Both the position numbers and the translations under genes were made by a program. A model generated the notes under the pieces. That model searched no databases, was not told where the DNA came from, and saw only the letters and a list, made by a program, of their open reading frames with translations. Shown piece after piece: positions 9,029-18,255 of a DNA stretch of 64,000 nucleotides. The stretch's first letter is position 1. Each line of letters opens with the position of its first letter. This DNA is from Hasllibacter halocynthiae (lineage in GTDB: Bacteria; Pseudomonadota; Alphaproteobacteria; Rhodobacterales; Rhodobacteraceae), in assembly GCF_003003095.1 (NCBI RefSeq), contig NZ_PVTT01000001.1, positions 744,001 through 808,000 of the forward strand. Reading direction: 5' to 3'.

Positions 9029-9892
9029 TCAGCCGAGGCGGCGGAGCCGCTCGATCAGGCTGGAGGTGTCCCAGCGGCCGCCGCCCATCGCCTGCACGTC
9101 GGCGTAGTACTGGTCGATCAGCGCAGTGTTCGGCAGCGAGGCGCCGATCTCGTCCCCCGTCGCGATGCAGATGGCGAGGTCCTTGCGCATCCAGTCGACG
9201 GCGAAGCCGTGGTCGAACGCCCCGTCCAGCATCGTCGCGTGCCGGTTCTCCATCTGCCAGGAGCCGGCCGCCCCGCCCTTGATCACCTCGACCACCGCGC
9301 GTCCGTCGAGGCCGGCCTTCTCCGCGAAGCGCAGCGCCTCGGCCAGGCCCTGGAGGAGCCCGGCGATGGCGATCTGGTTCACCATCTTCGCGAGCTGACC
9401 CGCCCCGGTCGGCCCGATGAGGGCGATCGACCTGCCATAGGCGGCCATCACGGGCTCGGCCCGGGCGAAATCCCCCTGCGAGCCGCCGCACATGATGGAG
9501 AGGACCCCACCCTCGGCCCCCGTCTGGCCGCCGGAGACCGGCGCGTCGACCCAGCCCCCCGGCGCCTCGGCGGCGAGCTCGCGCGTGACGGCGGCCGACA
9601 CGGTGGTGTGGTCGACGAAGAGCGCGCCCCCCCCCATGCCGGCGAAGGCCCCGTCCGGGCCCCGGCAGACCGCGCGCAGGTCGTCGTCGTTCCCGACGCA
9701 GGCGAACACAATGCCGGCGCCTTCGGCGGCCTCCCGCGCGGTGGGGGCGGCGCGTCCGTCATGCGCGCCGGTCCAGCCATCCGCCTTGGCGGCGGTGCGA
9801 TTCCAGACCGTCACACGGTGCCCGGCGGCGGCCAGATGCCCCGCCATCGGATACCCCATCACCCCCAGACCGAGGAACGCCACATCAGCCAT
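9029..9892 (-). CDS. NAD(P)-dependent oxidoreductase, 3-hydroxyisobutyrate dehydrogenase family
   Basis: This is a beta-hydroxyacid dehydrogenase of 287 residues. It has an N-terminal Rossmann fold (FLGLGVMGYPMAGHL, residues 5-19), the substrate-binding signature DAPVSGGQTGAEGG, the catalytic lysine in GAGQLAKMVNQ (about residue 170) and the all-helical C-terminal domain. Relatives oxidise 3-hydroxyisobutyrate in valine breakdown, reduce tartronate semialdehyde, or reduce succinic semialdehyde. No valine-pathway or glyoxylate genes lie nearby, so the substrate is open. The start MADVAFLG places the Rossmann motif at the usual position. The gene is divergent from the penicillin acylase gene, 109 nt apart. 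Confidence 0.85.
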   Translation of the reverse strand: MADVAFLGLGVMGYPMAGHLAAAGHRVTVWNRTAAKADGWTGAHDGRAAPTAREAAEGAGIVFACVGNDDDLRAVCRGPDGAFAGMGGGALFVDHTTVSAAVTRELAAEAPGGWVDAPVSGGQTGAEGGVLSIMCGGSQGDFARAEPVMAAYGRSIALIGPTGAGQLAKMVNQIAIAGLLQGLAEALRFAEKAGLDGRAVVEVIKGGAAGSWQMENRHATMLDGAFDHGFAVDWMRKDLAICIATGDEIGASLPNTALIDQYYADVQAMGGGRWDTSSLIERLRRLG

Positions 9893-10001
9893 AGCCAGCC
9901 CGCCTTTCCGATTCCCGGCGCGGCGGCTAGACCCGCCCGGCGCCGCCCCCCGCATCGCCTGCCGGGGGCGGGCGCGTCAACGAACGAGGGCGGCGAGACG
10001 A

Positions 10002-12503
10002 ATGGCAGCGGTGTTCCGATGGCTCCTGCGCGGCTTCCTCGCGCTCGCGGTGCTGGCGCTGGCGGCGGTGGGGATCGCCTACTGGTTCCTGGCGCGATCG
10101 CTCACCGACCCGGACGGTCGCTGGGTGGCGCGCGGCGTCTCGGCCCCGGTCGAGATCGTGCGCGACGTCCACGCGATCCCCCACGTCTTCGGCGAGACGG
10201 ACGAGGACGTGTTCTTCGGCCTGGGCTTCGCGCACGCGCAGGACCGCCTCTGGCAGATGACGCTGCTGCGCCGAACCGTGCAGGGCCGCCTGTCGGAGCT
10301 GTTCGGCGCCGAGACGCTGCAGACGGACGCCTTGATGCGGCGGCTGGACCTCGCGGGGGCGGCGCGGGCGAGCGTGCCCGCGCAGGACCCCGCGACGCGG
10401 GCCATGCTGGAGGCCTACGCCGACGGGGTGAATGCCTGGATCGCGGAGGTGGACCAGGGCGCGCTCGGCCGCGGCGCGCCGGAGTTCTTCTTCTTCGAGC
10501 CGGCGATCGCGGCCTGGTCGCCGGCCGACTCCATCGCCATACTCAAGCTGCTCGCCCTGCAGCTGAGCCCCCATCTCGAGGCGGAGGTGCTGCGCGCGCG
10601 GCTCTCGCTCCTCCTGGAGGACGAGGGGCGGGTCGACGACCTCCTGCCGGAGGTTCCGGGGCCCGGGCTGGCCGCGCTGCCGCCCGTCGAGACGGTGGAC
10701 TACGGCGCCCTGGCGCCCGGCGTTGCGCCGGATGCGGGGCCGTTGCGGCACGCGGCGGCCCACCCCCTATCGCCGTTCCGGCGGATGCCGTTCGCGGGTG
10801 CTTCGAACGCGTTCGCCGCGGGGCCCGAACGGGCGGCGTCCGGCGGGGCGCTGCTGGCGAACGACCCCCACATGGCGCTGACGGCGCCGACGCCCTGGTA
10901 CCTCGCCCGTCTGGACCTGCGGGGCGGCGCGGTGATCGGGGGGACGATCCCCGGGGTGCCCGCGGTGCTGGCGGGACGGTCCGACCGGATGGGCTGGGGC
11001 GTGACCGCGTCCTACGCCGACGACGTCGACGTGCATCTGGAGCGGGTCGATCCGGAGGATTCGTCTCGCTACCGCACGCCGGAGGGATGGGCGCCCTTCG
11101 CGATGCGCGACAGCATCGTCCGCGTCGCCGACGGCGCGCCCGTGACGCTGCGGCTGCGCTGGACGGCGAACGGTCCGGTGATGACCGGCGACCTCTACGA
11201 CCTGGCCTCGATCACGCCGGAGGGGCACGTGATGTCGGTCGCCTGGCCGGCCCTCTCGCGGGAGGACACGTCCATGACGGCCGCCCGGCGCCTGATGGCG
11301 GCCCGCGACGTGGGGGAGGGGATCGAGGCCGGCGCGCTCTTCCTGGCGCCGACGCTGAACCTGACCCTCGCCGATGCGGACGGGGCCGTGGCGCTGAAGA
11401 CGGTCGGCGCCCTGCCCCGCCGGGACGCCGGCCACGCCACGCTGGGCCGCATGCCCAGCCCCGGGTGGGTCGAGGCGAACCGCTGGCAGGGCACCCTGCC
11501 CTACGCGACCAACCCCGAGTTCGTGGACCCGCCCGGCGGGATCGTCGGCAACACGAACAACAAGACCGTGGACCGGCCCTTCCCGACCCATGTCTCCTAC
11601 ATCTGGGGGGATGCCGTGCGCGTGAACCGGTGGCGCACGCTGATGCAGCGGCGGGCGGTCCACACCCGAGAGAGCTTCGTGGAGGCCCAGCTCGACACCG
11701 TGAGCCAGGCGGCGCGGGTGCTGCTGCCGCTGATCGGGGCGGAGCTGTTCTTCACCGGCGAGGCCGCGGCCGAAGGCACGCCGGAGCGGCAGCGCCGCCG
11801 GGCGATTGACCTTCTGGCGGAGTGGAACGGCGAGATGTCCGAGCACCGGCCCGAGCCACTGATCTACGCCGCCTGGCTGCGCGCGTTGCAGCAGCGGCTG
11901 ATCCGCGACGAGATCGGCCCCCTCGCCGGCGAGTTCCCCCATCCCGACCCGATCTTCCTGGAAAGGGTATTCCGCGACGTCGGCGGCGCCGGGCAGTGGT
12001 GCGACATCCTGCAGTCGGCGCCCGAGGAGAGCTGCGCCGACATCGCGCGGATCGCGTTGGACGACGCGCTGGTCTGGATCGCGGAGCACCACCCGGGCGA
12101 GCTTGAGTCGGTCCGCTGGGGCGACGCGCACCAGGCGACGCACGATCATCCGGTGCTGGGGCAGATCCCGGTGGTGCGCTGGCTGGTGAACATCCGGCAG
12201 AGCACCTCGGGCGGGAACGCGACCCTGATGCGTGGCCGCACGCGGGGGGGGGCGGGCGACGACGCGTTCGAGAACGTCCATGCCGCGACCTACCGGGGGG
12301 TGTACGACTTCGCCGATCCGGACGCCTCGATCTTCGTGACGTCCACGGGGCAGTCGGGGCATCCCCTCTCGCGGCATTACGAGGATCTGGGCCAGCTCTG
12401 GCGGCGGGGGGAGTACGTGCCTATGATCCTCGACCCCGCGCTGGCGCGGGCCGGCGCCGAAGGCGTGACGGTGATCGCGCCGCCGAGCCGCCCGGAGGGG
12501 TGA
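10002..12503 (+). CDS. Membrane-anchored penicillin acylase family protein (Ntn hydrolase)
   Basis: This is an 833-residue member of the penicillin amidase family, which hydrolyses amide bonds in beta-lactams or acyl-homoserine lactones. An uncleaved N-terminal helix (about residues 6-28) should anchor it in the membrane with the enzyme outside. The family precursor is cut autocatalytically, and the new N-terminal nucleophile is Ser268 in FAGASNAFAAG. Before it lies the alpha-chain segment with FGLGFAHAQDRLWQM; after it come the beta-chain blocks NDPHMALTAP, GVTASYADDVDVH and GGIVGNTNNK. Length and order match full-size family members. Whether it quenches quorum signals or has another substrate cannot be told. 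It has no operon partner. Confidence 0.9.
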   Translation: MAAVFRWLLRGFLALAVLALAAVGIAYWFLARSLTDPDGRWVARGVSAPVEIVRDVHAIPHVFGETDEDVFFGLGFAHAQDRLWQMTLLRRTVQGRLSELFGAETLQTDALMRRLDLAGAARASVPAQDPATRAMLEAYADGVNAWIAEVDQGALGRGAPEFFFFEPAIAAWSPADSIAILKLLALQLSPHLEAEVLRARLSLLLEDEGRVDDLLPEVPGPGLAALPPVETVDYGALAPGVAPDAGPLRHAAAHPLSPFRRMPFAGASNAFAAGPERAASGGALLANDPHMALTAPTPWYLARLDLRGGAVIGGTIPGVPAVLAGRSDRMGWGVTASYADDVDVHLERVDPEDSSRYRTPEGWAPFAMRDSIVRVADGAPVTLRLRWTANGPVMTGDLYDLASITPEGHVMSVAWPALSREDTSMTAARRLMAARDVGEGIEAGALFLAPTLNLTLADADGAVALKTVGALPRRDAGHATLGRMPSPGWVEANRWQGTLPYATNPEFVDPPGGIVGNTNNKTVDRPFPTHVSYIWGDAVRVNRWRTLMQRRAVHTRESFVEAQLDTVSQAARVLLPLIGAELFFTGEAAAEGTPERQRRRAIDLLAEWNGEMSEHRPEPLIYAAWLRALQQRLIRDEIGPLAGEFPHPDPIFLERVFRDVGGAGQWCDILQSAPEESCADIARIALDDALVWIAEHHPGELESVRWGDAHQATHDHPVLGQIPVVRWLVNIRQSTSGGNATLMRGRTRGGAGDDAFENVHAATYRGVYDFADPDASIFVTSTGQSGHPLSRHYEDLGQLWRRGEYVPMILDPALARAGAEGVTVIAPPSRPEG

Positions 12504-13636
12504 CGGCGCTGGGCAGGGGCGGCGCCCCGCGCGCATCCCGCGGGAGCGGAGCGCGGGCGGCCCTGCGCAAGGGCCAGATCGGAGCGAGACGCGATGCACA
12601 CCGGGGCGGGCACGCGGCCCCGCGCAGCGTGCCCATGGCCGATCCCGGACCCCAACCGCGCGGGGCGGAAGCGCCTTGCGGAAGGCCGGGTGCACATCTC
12701 GCCGTACCCCGCCCGCGGATGGAAGCGGTGGCGTGAGCCGACGGAGCCGCGGGTCGATCCAGCCGACCCGCGCAGCCTTCGAGGCCGGAACGGGTTCCGG
12801 GGCGGTGCGCCACCCTCCGGGATGACGCGGTTGGGGCGCGGGAACGATGCGGCCATCGCCCCGAGCGACACCGGCGTTCACCAAGCCATTCCAGCCTTCT
12901 GCGTTCTCCGAGAGCCCCGGTCCGGTCCTTGCGCAAGTCTCTCGCGGCGGGCAGGCGCGGCGCGTCGGCAGGCCGAGCCCCCGAAGGGCCGCGCAGGTGC
13001 CCGCAAGGGGCGCCGAGGGGTTGGCGAATTCGCCCGACCTTCGCGGACACCTGTAGGCTTCGTCCCGTCCGGCGGCGAGATGCGAGCCGGGTTCGTTCGG
13101 GCGTTTCCGCCTCCAGGGCGGCTGGTTTCCGGGACGGACGGGGGGAGATGGCCGGCGGCGCGGCGCTTGAGCCGGGCGCGGGCAACCTATCGGAAGTGCC
13201 CGCCGCAGGAGGTCGGAGACGCCTGCTAAGGGCATCGACGCGCGCGGCGCCCTGCGGCGGCGGAAGCTCTCGTCCGGCGGCGAGATGGGGGCCGGGTTCG
13301 TTCGGGCCTCTCCGCCTCCGGGACGGCCAGGTCCCGGGGTTGCGGTGAAGGGGCATGCCCGGCGGCGCGGCGCTTGGGCCGGGTGCGGGCAGCCTGTCGG
13401 GCGTGCCCGCCGCGGGGGGTCGGAGACGTCCGCGACAGGCGTCGATCGGCGGGGCGGCCTGCGGCGGCGGAGGTTTCGGCGGTGGTCGCGGCGTCTGCTC
13501 TCGTCAACCCGGCAGAGGACGAGGGCGCGCGGCGGGGCGGCCCGTGGATCGGGCGCGGCGGATGGGGGTGCGACCTTCGCAGCGACCGTCCGCGACGCCG
13601 GCGGGTTCGACGATCGCCGGTGCGGAAGGCCCGCGC
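12504..13636 (+). other. 1.1-kb gene-free region between the acylase and hflX genes
   Basis: I see no credible gene here. Open frames exist on both strands, but their products are arginine-, proline- and alanine-rich with no motif, as expected from very GC-rich DNA. A hairpin just after the acylase stop (CCCGCG 12537-12542 with CGCGGG 12552-12557) may help terminate transcription but lacks a T-run. The second half (13066 to about 13475) is an imperfect tandem duplication, listed separately. Confidence 0.6.
13066..13475. repeat. Imperfect 205-bp tandem direct repeat, two copies
   Basis: Copy 1 runs 13066-13270 and copy 2 from 13271 to about 13475. Both begin CGTCCGGCGGCGAGATG, then share CCGGGTTCGTTCGGGC and TCCGCCTCC, diverge for about 50 bases, and become similar again from GGCGGCGCGGCGCTTG through GTCGGAGACG to GGCGGCGGA. 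By eye the conserved blocks are roughly 85-90% identical. A weaker third unit may lie at about 12955-13065. No coding capacity or known repeat family was recognised. Confidence 0.7.
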
Positions 13637-14956
13637 CTAGGGCTGGCGCTTGGCGAAGCGGGCGGCCTGGGCGGGGGTCCAGTCGACGGTGAGGGTGGTC
13701 GTGGTGCCGTCCTCGGACAGATCCTCGCCTGCGACGACGCCCGCATCGTAGAGCCAGGCGCGGGCGGCGCCGTCCGCAGTGGGCAGCGTCACCGCCTCGC
13801 GCGCGCGGGCGGCGCCGAGGATCCCGGACACACGGGCGAGGAGCGCGTCCACCCCCTGCCCCGTCCGGGCCGAGATCAGGGCGACGTCGTCCCGCCGCTC
13901 GGCTTGGGCGAGCGCGGCCTCCTCCCCCGCCGGGGGGAGGAGGTCGGCCTTGTTCCAGACCTCGATCCGGGGGGTGTCCTCGGCCACGCCGAGATCGTGG
14001 AGGATCGCCTCGACGTCGGCCGCCTGCTCCTCCGTCTCGGCATGGGCGATGTCGCGGACGTGGAGGACGAGGTCGGCCGACAGCACCTCCTCCAGGGTGG
14101 CGCGGAAGGCGGCGACGAGCTGGGTGGGAAGGTCCGACACGAAGCCCACCGTGTCGGACAGGATGACGTCGTCGCCCGTGGCGAGGGTGACGGCGCGCAT
14201 CGTCGGGTCGAGCGTGGCGAAGAGCATGTCCTTGGCCATCACGTCGGCGCCCGTCAGGCGGTTGAACAGCGTGGACTTGCCCGCGTTCGTGTAGCCGACG
14301 AGGGCGACGACCGGATAGGGCACCTTGGCGCGCGCCGCGCGGTGAAGGTCGCGGGTGCGGGTGACCTTGCCGAGCTGGCGGCGCAGGCGGACCATCTGCT
14401 CGTCGATGGCGCGGCGGTCGGCCTCGATCTGGGTCTCGCCCGGGCCGCCGGTGAAGCCGCCCACGCCGCCCGAGCCGCCGCGCTGACGCTCGAGGTGGGT
14501 CCAGGCGCGCACGAGGCGGGTGCGCTGGTAGGCCAATGCGGCGAGATCGACCTGGAGCACCCCCTCGCGGGTGGCGGCGCGGTCGGCGAAGATCTCGAGG
14601 ATGAGGCCCGTGCGGTCGAGGACCTTGGCCTTCCACGCCTTCTCGAGGTTGCGCTGCTGGACGGGGGTCACGGGTCCGTCGATCACGACGAGCTCGACCT
14701 CCTCGCGCTCGATCCGGTCCTTCAGCTCGGAGAGCTTGCCGGGCCCGAAGAGGGTGCCGGGGCGGGCGTCGCGGACGGGCACGACGGCGCCGCCCGCGAT
14801 CTCGAGCCCTGGCAGGGCGCGGGCGAGGGCCAGCGCCTCCTCCAGGCGGGGGCCGGGGTCGCGGCGGGCGCGGTCGGCCTGCATCTCGGGGTGGAGGACC
14901 AGGGCGCGCGTCAGGCGCGTGCCGTGGTCGACCAGGCCGTCAGCGTCGCGCGCCAA
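13637..14956 (-). CDS. hflX: GTPase HflX, ribosome-splitting factor
   Basis: HflX is a ribosome-associated GTPase that rescues and splits stalled 70S ribosomes under stress. The 439 residues show the N-terminal HflX domain, the glycine-rich linker GGSGGVGGFTGGPGETQ that marks the family, and a G domain with P-loop GYTNAGKST, DTVGF (G3) and NKAD (G4). The start is TTG directly after the hfq stop (the junction reads TGATTG), with GAGGA just upstream, so hfq and hflX are translationally coupled as in many proteobacteria. The gene closes the long minus-strand block that begins with dusB. Confidence 0.95.
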   Translation of the reverse strand: MARDADGLVDHGTRLTRALVLHPEMQADRARRDPGPRLEEALALARALPGLEIAGGAVVPVRDARPGTLFGPGKLSELKDRIEREEVELVVIDGPVTPVQQRNLEKAWKAKVLDRTGLILEIFADRAATREGVLQVDLAALAYQRTRLVRAWTHLERQRGGSGGVGGFTGGPGETQIEADRRAIDEQMVRLRRQLGKVTRTRDLHRAARAKVPYPVVALVGYTNAGKSTLFNRLTGADVMAKDMLFATLDPTMRAVTLATGDDVILSDTVGFVSDLPTQLVAAFRATLEEVLSADLVLHVRDIAHAETEEQAADVEAILHDLGVAEDTPRIEVWNKADLLPPAGEEAALAQAERRDDVALISARTGQGVDALLARVSGILGAARAREAVTLPTADGAARAWLYDAGVVAGEDLSEDGTTTTLTVDWTPAQAARFAKRQP

Positions 14957-15190
14957 TCAATCCTCGCCTTCGTAGAGCTGGATGGGCTGCGAGGGCATGA
15001 TGGTCGACATGGCCGACTTGTAGACCAGCTGCGACTGCCCGTCCCGGCGCAGCAGGACGCAGAAGTTGTCGAACCAGGTGATGACGCCCTGCAGCTTGAC
15101 GCCGTTCACGAGGAAGATCGTCACCGGCACCTTGGCCTTGCGGACGTGGTTCAGGAACGCGTCCTGGAGGTTCTGCTTGTCGGCAGCCAT
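14957..15190 (-). CDS. hfq: RNA chaperone Hfq
   Basis: Hfq forms a hexameric ring that pairs small RNAs with mRNAs and controls their stability and translation. The 77-residue protein has the Sm1 part ([29 protein letters not shown]) and the Sm2 signature [11 protein letters not shown]. The long glycine- or histidine-rich C-terminal tail of enteric Hfq is absent, as in other Rhodobacterales. The start MAADKQN is the conserved N-terminus; the frame is open 29 codons upstream without conservation. The stop abuts the TTG start of hflX. A 14-bp palindrome lies 34 nt upstream of the start. Confidence 0.97.
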   Translation of the reverse strand: MAADKQNLQDAFLNHVRKAKVPVTIFLVNGVKLQGVITWFDNFCVLLRRDGQSQLVYKSAMSTIMPSQPIQLYEGED

Positions 15191-15224
15191 GCGGCATCGC
15201 CCCGTTTCTTGTTGCTCTTCTCGG

Positions 15225-15238
15225 GCGGGACGTCCCGC
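15225..15238. promoter_or_regulatory. Perfect 14-bp palindrome upstream of hfq
   Basis: GCGGGACGTCCCGC is fully self-complementary without a loop, which suits a dimeric protein site better than a hairpin. It sits between the trkH stop and the hfq start on the minus strand. The binding protein, if any, is unknown. Confidence 0.3.
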
Positions 15239-15277
15239 TTGCCCCCGCAACATGGCCCGTAAGAGGCATGGGTTCAA

Positions 15278-16810
15278 TCAGTTCCGCCAGAGCGAGGGGT
15301 TCAGCAGCGCGACGATGGCGAGGGTCTCGAGCCGGCCGAGGACCATGGCGGCGGCCATCACGGTCTTGGCGAAGGGCGTGAGGGCGGCGAGGTCGATGGG
15401 GCCGTCCCCCGCCACTTGGGCGACGGGCCCGCAGTTCGACAGGGCCGCAGCGGTGAGGATCAGCGCGTCCTCGAGCGGCACCCCCGTCGCGGCGAGGGCG
15501 AGGCAGGTCCCCGCGAGGGACAGCGCGAAGAGCATGAAGAACACCCAGGCCGCCCGCGCGCCGGTGCGGCGGATGCGGCGGGCGACCATGCCGGCCCCGG
15601 CGATCGAGGAGGGCAGGACCAGCCGCTCCAGCTCGCGCTCGGCATGCTTGCCCAGGGCGTAGATGCGGAAGAGCTTCACCCCCCCCGCCGTCGTGGCGAC
15701 GCCGCCCCCCACGAGGGCCAGCGCCATGAGGACCACGCCCGGCGTCTCGAGCCCGGACCAGAGGGCGGCGTCGGACCATCCGTCGGAGACGAACCCGGTG
15801 GTCGTCAGGAAGGAGGCGGCGGTGAAGAGGCTGCCCCAGGCCGCGCCGAGGGCGGTGGGGATGTCCTCGGTCTCGGTCACGCCGAGGTCGGCGGCGCCGA
15901 CGAAATGCCGCAGGAAGAGGAAGGCCGCCGCCGAGGCAAGCAGGACGAGGCCCAGCCGCAGCTCGGGGTCGCCATGCATTCGCGAGACGGCGGCGGACCG
16001 GCTTTCGTCGGCGAAGGTCGCGCGGGAGAGGGCGAAGACGAGGAACATCAGGACGAGCACCTCGCCCAGCACCCCGGAGGTGCCGGTCGCCCCCAGCCCG
16101 CCGGCCACGATGCCCGAGGTGGAGAGGGTGGACATGGACGTGATGAGCGCGCGCAGCGGCGTCTCGCCCGCGACGAGGAGCGCGACCCAGAGCGCGGCCG
16201 TCAGCCCCGCATAGGCCGGCAGGAGCTGGCGGGCGTAGCGGCGCATCCGGTCGCCGGCGCCACCCGATCCCCGCCGCCGGGCGGCGCCCGCGCCGATGGG
16301 GCCGTCGGCGGCGATCTCGAACCCGCCGAGGTTCATCGGCGCGAGGATCGCGGCCGCCGCCACCCACATGAAGAGCCCCCCGAGCCATCCCACCGTCGCG
16401 CGCCAGAGATGGGCCGGGCCGCTCAGCGCCGAAGGGTCGTAGAGGGTGGCGCCGGTGGTGGTGAGCGCGGAGACCATCTCGAACGCGGCGTCGCCGAGGG
16501 GCAGGCCCTCGGCTTCGGCGAGCGGCACGGCCAGCAGGAACGGCAGCGCGGTGAAGGTGCCGACCAGGGCGACCAGCTCGGCCCGGGCGGCGGCGCGGCG
16601 GTCGGGCTCGCCCCCCCGGGCGAGGCTGACGAGGACGCAGCCGAGAAGGATCAGGATCGCGGCGTAGAGGAAGGGTCTGGCCGTGTCCTCGTCGTCGCGC
16701 AGCACGGCGTGCAGGGCCGGAAGCAGCATCGCCAGCGCCGCGATGCCCGCGAAGATCGCTAGGAGGGGGATGCGGCCCAGCGCGGGGCGGCGGGCGGGCG
16801 CGCGCGGCAT
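15278..16810 (-). CDS. trkH: Potassium uptake protein TrkH
   Basis: TrkH is the membrane channel subunit of the Trk potassium uptake system. The 510-residue protein has about ten or more hydrophobic segments and repeated P-loop selectivity regions (FEMVSALTTTGATL, SMSTLSTSGIV, AASFLTTTGFVS and AAALSNCGPV). The four repeats that end in Thr/Ser-x-Gly-like filters are the family hallmark. The ATG start (MPRAPARRP) is separated by one base from the TAG stop of trkA, so the gate and channel subunits are made together. hfq follows on the same strand. Regulation of ion flux should come from nucleotide-bound TrkA. Confidence 0.93.
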   Translation of the reverse strand: MPRAPARRPALGRIPLLAIFAGIAALAMLLPALHAVLRDDEDTARPFLYAAILILLGCVLVSLARGGEPDRRAAARAELVALVGTFTALPFLLAVPLAEAEGLPLGDAAFEMVSALTTTGATLYDPSALSGPAHLWRATVGWLGGLFMWVAAAAILAPMNLGGFEIAADGPIGAGAARRRGSGGAGDRMRRYARQLLPAYAGLTAALWVALLVAGETPLRALITSMSTLSTSGIVAGGLGATGTSGVLGEVLVLMFLVFALSRATFADESRSAAVSRMHGDPELRLGLVLLASAAAFLFLRHFVGAADLGVTETEDIPTALGAAWGSLFTAASFLTTTGFVSDGWSDAALWSGLETPGVVLMALALVGGGVATTAGGVKLFRIYALGKHAERELERLVLPSSIAGAGMVARRIRRTGARAAWVFFMLFALSLAGTCLALAATGVPLEDALILTAAALSNCGPVAQVAGDGPIDLAALTPFAKTVMAAAMVLGRLETLAIVALLNPSLWRN

Positions 16811-16811
16811 G

Positions 16812-18188
16812 CTAGAAGTAGTCGATCTGCACCTGGAGGAGCGCCTCGACCTCCGGGACGGCGCCGGCGAGGACGAAGAACACCGCCGTGTCGCCCGCGT
16901 CGATCCGGGTGGCGCCCCCCGGGCGCACGACGCGCCCGCCCTTCGAGACGGCGCCGACGATGACGCCCTCGGGCAGGTCCACCTCGCGGATGGTCCGGCC
17001 GGCCATGGGGGAGGAGGGAAGGATCTCGGCCTCGATAACCTCGGCCTCGGCGTCGCCGATGGAATAGACGTTCCGCACCCGCCCGTGCCGGACATGGCGA
17101 AGGATCGACGACACCGTGGTCGAGCGCGGGTTGATCCAGGCGTCGATGTCGAGCGGCTCCATCAGCGATTCGAGCGAGGGGTCGTTCACGAGGACGATCG
17201 CCATCTTCGCGCCCGCGGCCTTGGCGCGCACGGCGGCGAGCATGTTGGTCTTGTCGTCCGAGGTCACGCAGAGCACCGCGTCCGCCCGCCCTGCCCCCGC
17301 CTCGGCGAGAAGGTCCGCGTCGAGCCCGTCGCCGTGGAGCACGATCGTCCGGTCGAGCGCGTCGGCCGCCCGCTCGGCGCAGCTGCGGCTGGCCTCGATC
17401 ACCTTGACGCGCAGCCGGTCGGCCCGCTCCTCCAGGGCGAGGGCGACGTTGAGGCCGACGTTGCCCCCGCCGAGGATCACCATCCGCTCCTGGCGGGCGG
17501 CGGGCTTGCCGAATATCTCGAGGACACGGGGCACGTCCCCGGCGTCCGCGGCGACGTAGATCGCGTCGCCCGCGTAGAGCTGGTCGCCCGGATCGGGGGT
17601 GAACAGCTCGCCGTCGCGGCGGACCCCCGTGACGATGGCCCTGAGCGTCGAGAAAAGGTCCGTGAGCTGGCGCAGCGGCGTCATCAGCACGGGGCAGTCC
17701 TCCTCCAGGGCGAGGCCGAGGAGCTGGATCGCGCCGTTCGCGAAGCTCTGGCTGTCGAAGGCGGTGGGGGCGGCGATCCGCTTGAGCGCGGCGTCCGCCA
17801 CCTCCCGCTCGGGGGAGATGACGACGTCGATGGGCATGTGGTCGCGCCGGTAGAGGTCGGCGTAGATCGCCTCGCGGTAGGACTGCGCGCGCAGGCGGGC
17901 GATCTTGCGGCGGATGTCGAAGACCGAATGGGCGACTTGGCAGGTCACCATGTTCACCTCGTCCGACGAGGTGGCGGCGATGATCATGTCCGCGTCCTCG
18001 GCCCCGGCGCGCTGGAGGACGTCGGGGTAGGAGGCGAAGCCCGCGATCCCCTGCACGTCGAGCGAATCCGTCGCCCGCCGCACCAGCGCGGCGTTCTGGT
18101 CCACGACCGTGACGTCGTTGCGCTCGGAGGAGAGGTGACGGGCGATCTGCCAGCCGACCTGACCCGCGCCGCAGATGATGACCTTCAT
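16812..18188 (-). CDS. trkA: Trk system potassium regulatory subunit TrkA
   Basis: TrkA is the peripheral NAD(H)/ATP-binding ring that gates TrkH. The 458 residues show the duplicated RCK layout: a first Rossmann domain (GAGQVGWQIARHL, residues 7-19), a first RCK-C lobe, a second Rossmann domain (ILGGGNVGLNVALAL, about residues 234-248) and a second RCK-C lobe near the C-terminus. This is the usual full length. It overlaps the start region of trkH by design (1-nt gap). Upstream on the same strand lie an alpha/beta hydrolase gene and ntrX, an order shared with Rhodobacter relatives. Confidence 0.95.
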   Translation of the reverse strand: MKVIICGAGQVGWQIARHLSSERNDVTVVDQNAALVRRATDSLDVQGIAGFASYPDVLQRAGAEDADMIIAATSSDEVNMVTCQVAHSVFDIRRKIARLRAQSYREAIYADLYRRDHMPIDVVISPEREVADAALKRIAAPTAFDSQSFANGAIQLLGLALEEDCPVLMTPLRQLTDLFSTLRAIVTGVRRDGELFTPDPGDQLYAGDAIYVAADAGDVPRVLEIFGKPAARQERMVILGGGNVGLNVALALEERADRLRVKVIEASRSCAERAADALDRTIVLHGDGLDADLLAEAGAGRADAVLCVTSDDKTNMLAAVRAKAAGAKMAIVLVNDPSLESLMEPLDIDAWINPRSTTVSSILRHVRHGRVRNVYSIGDAEAEVIEAEILPSSPMAGRTIREVDLPEGVIVGAVSKGGRVVRPGGATRIDAGDTAVFFVLAGAVPEVEALLQVQIDYF

Positions 18189-18255
18189 GGAAGGCTCCGT
18201 TCCGGGCCCCGTCCGGGGATCAGGGGTGAAGGCTGACCCGGGGGGGCCGCCGGGT

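Noticed and set aside
12594-13229. Open frames of about 200 codons in the gene-free region
   Set aside because: They are low in motif content, rich in Arg, Pro and Ala, lack ribosome sites and overlap frames on the other strand equally well.
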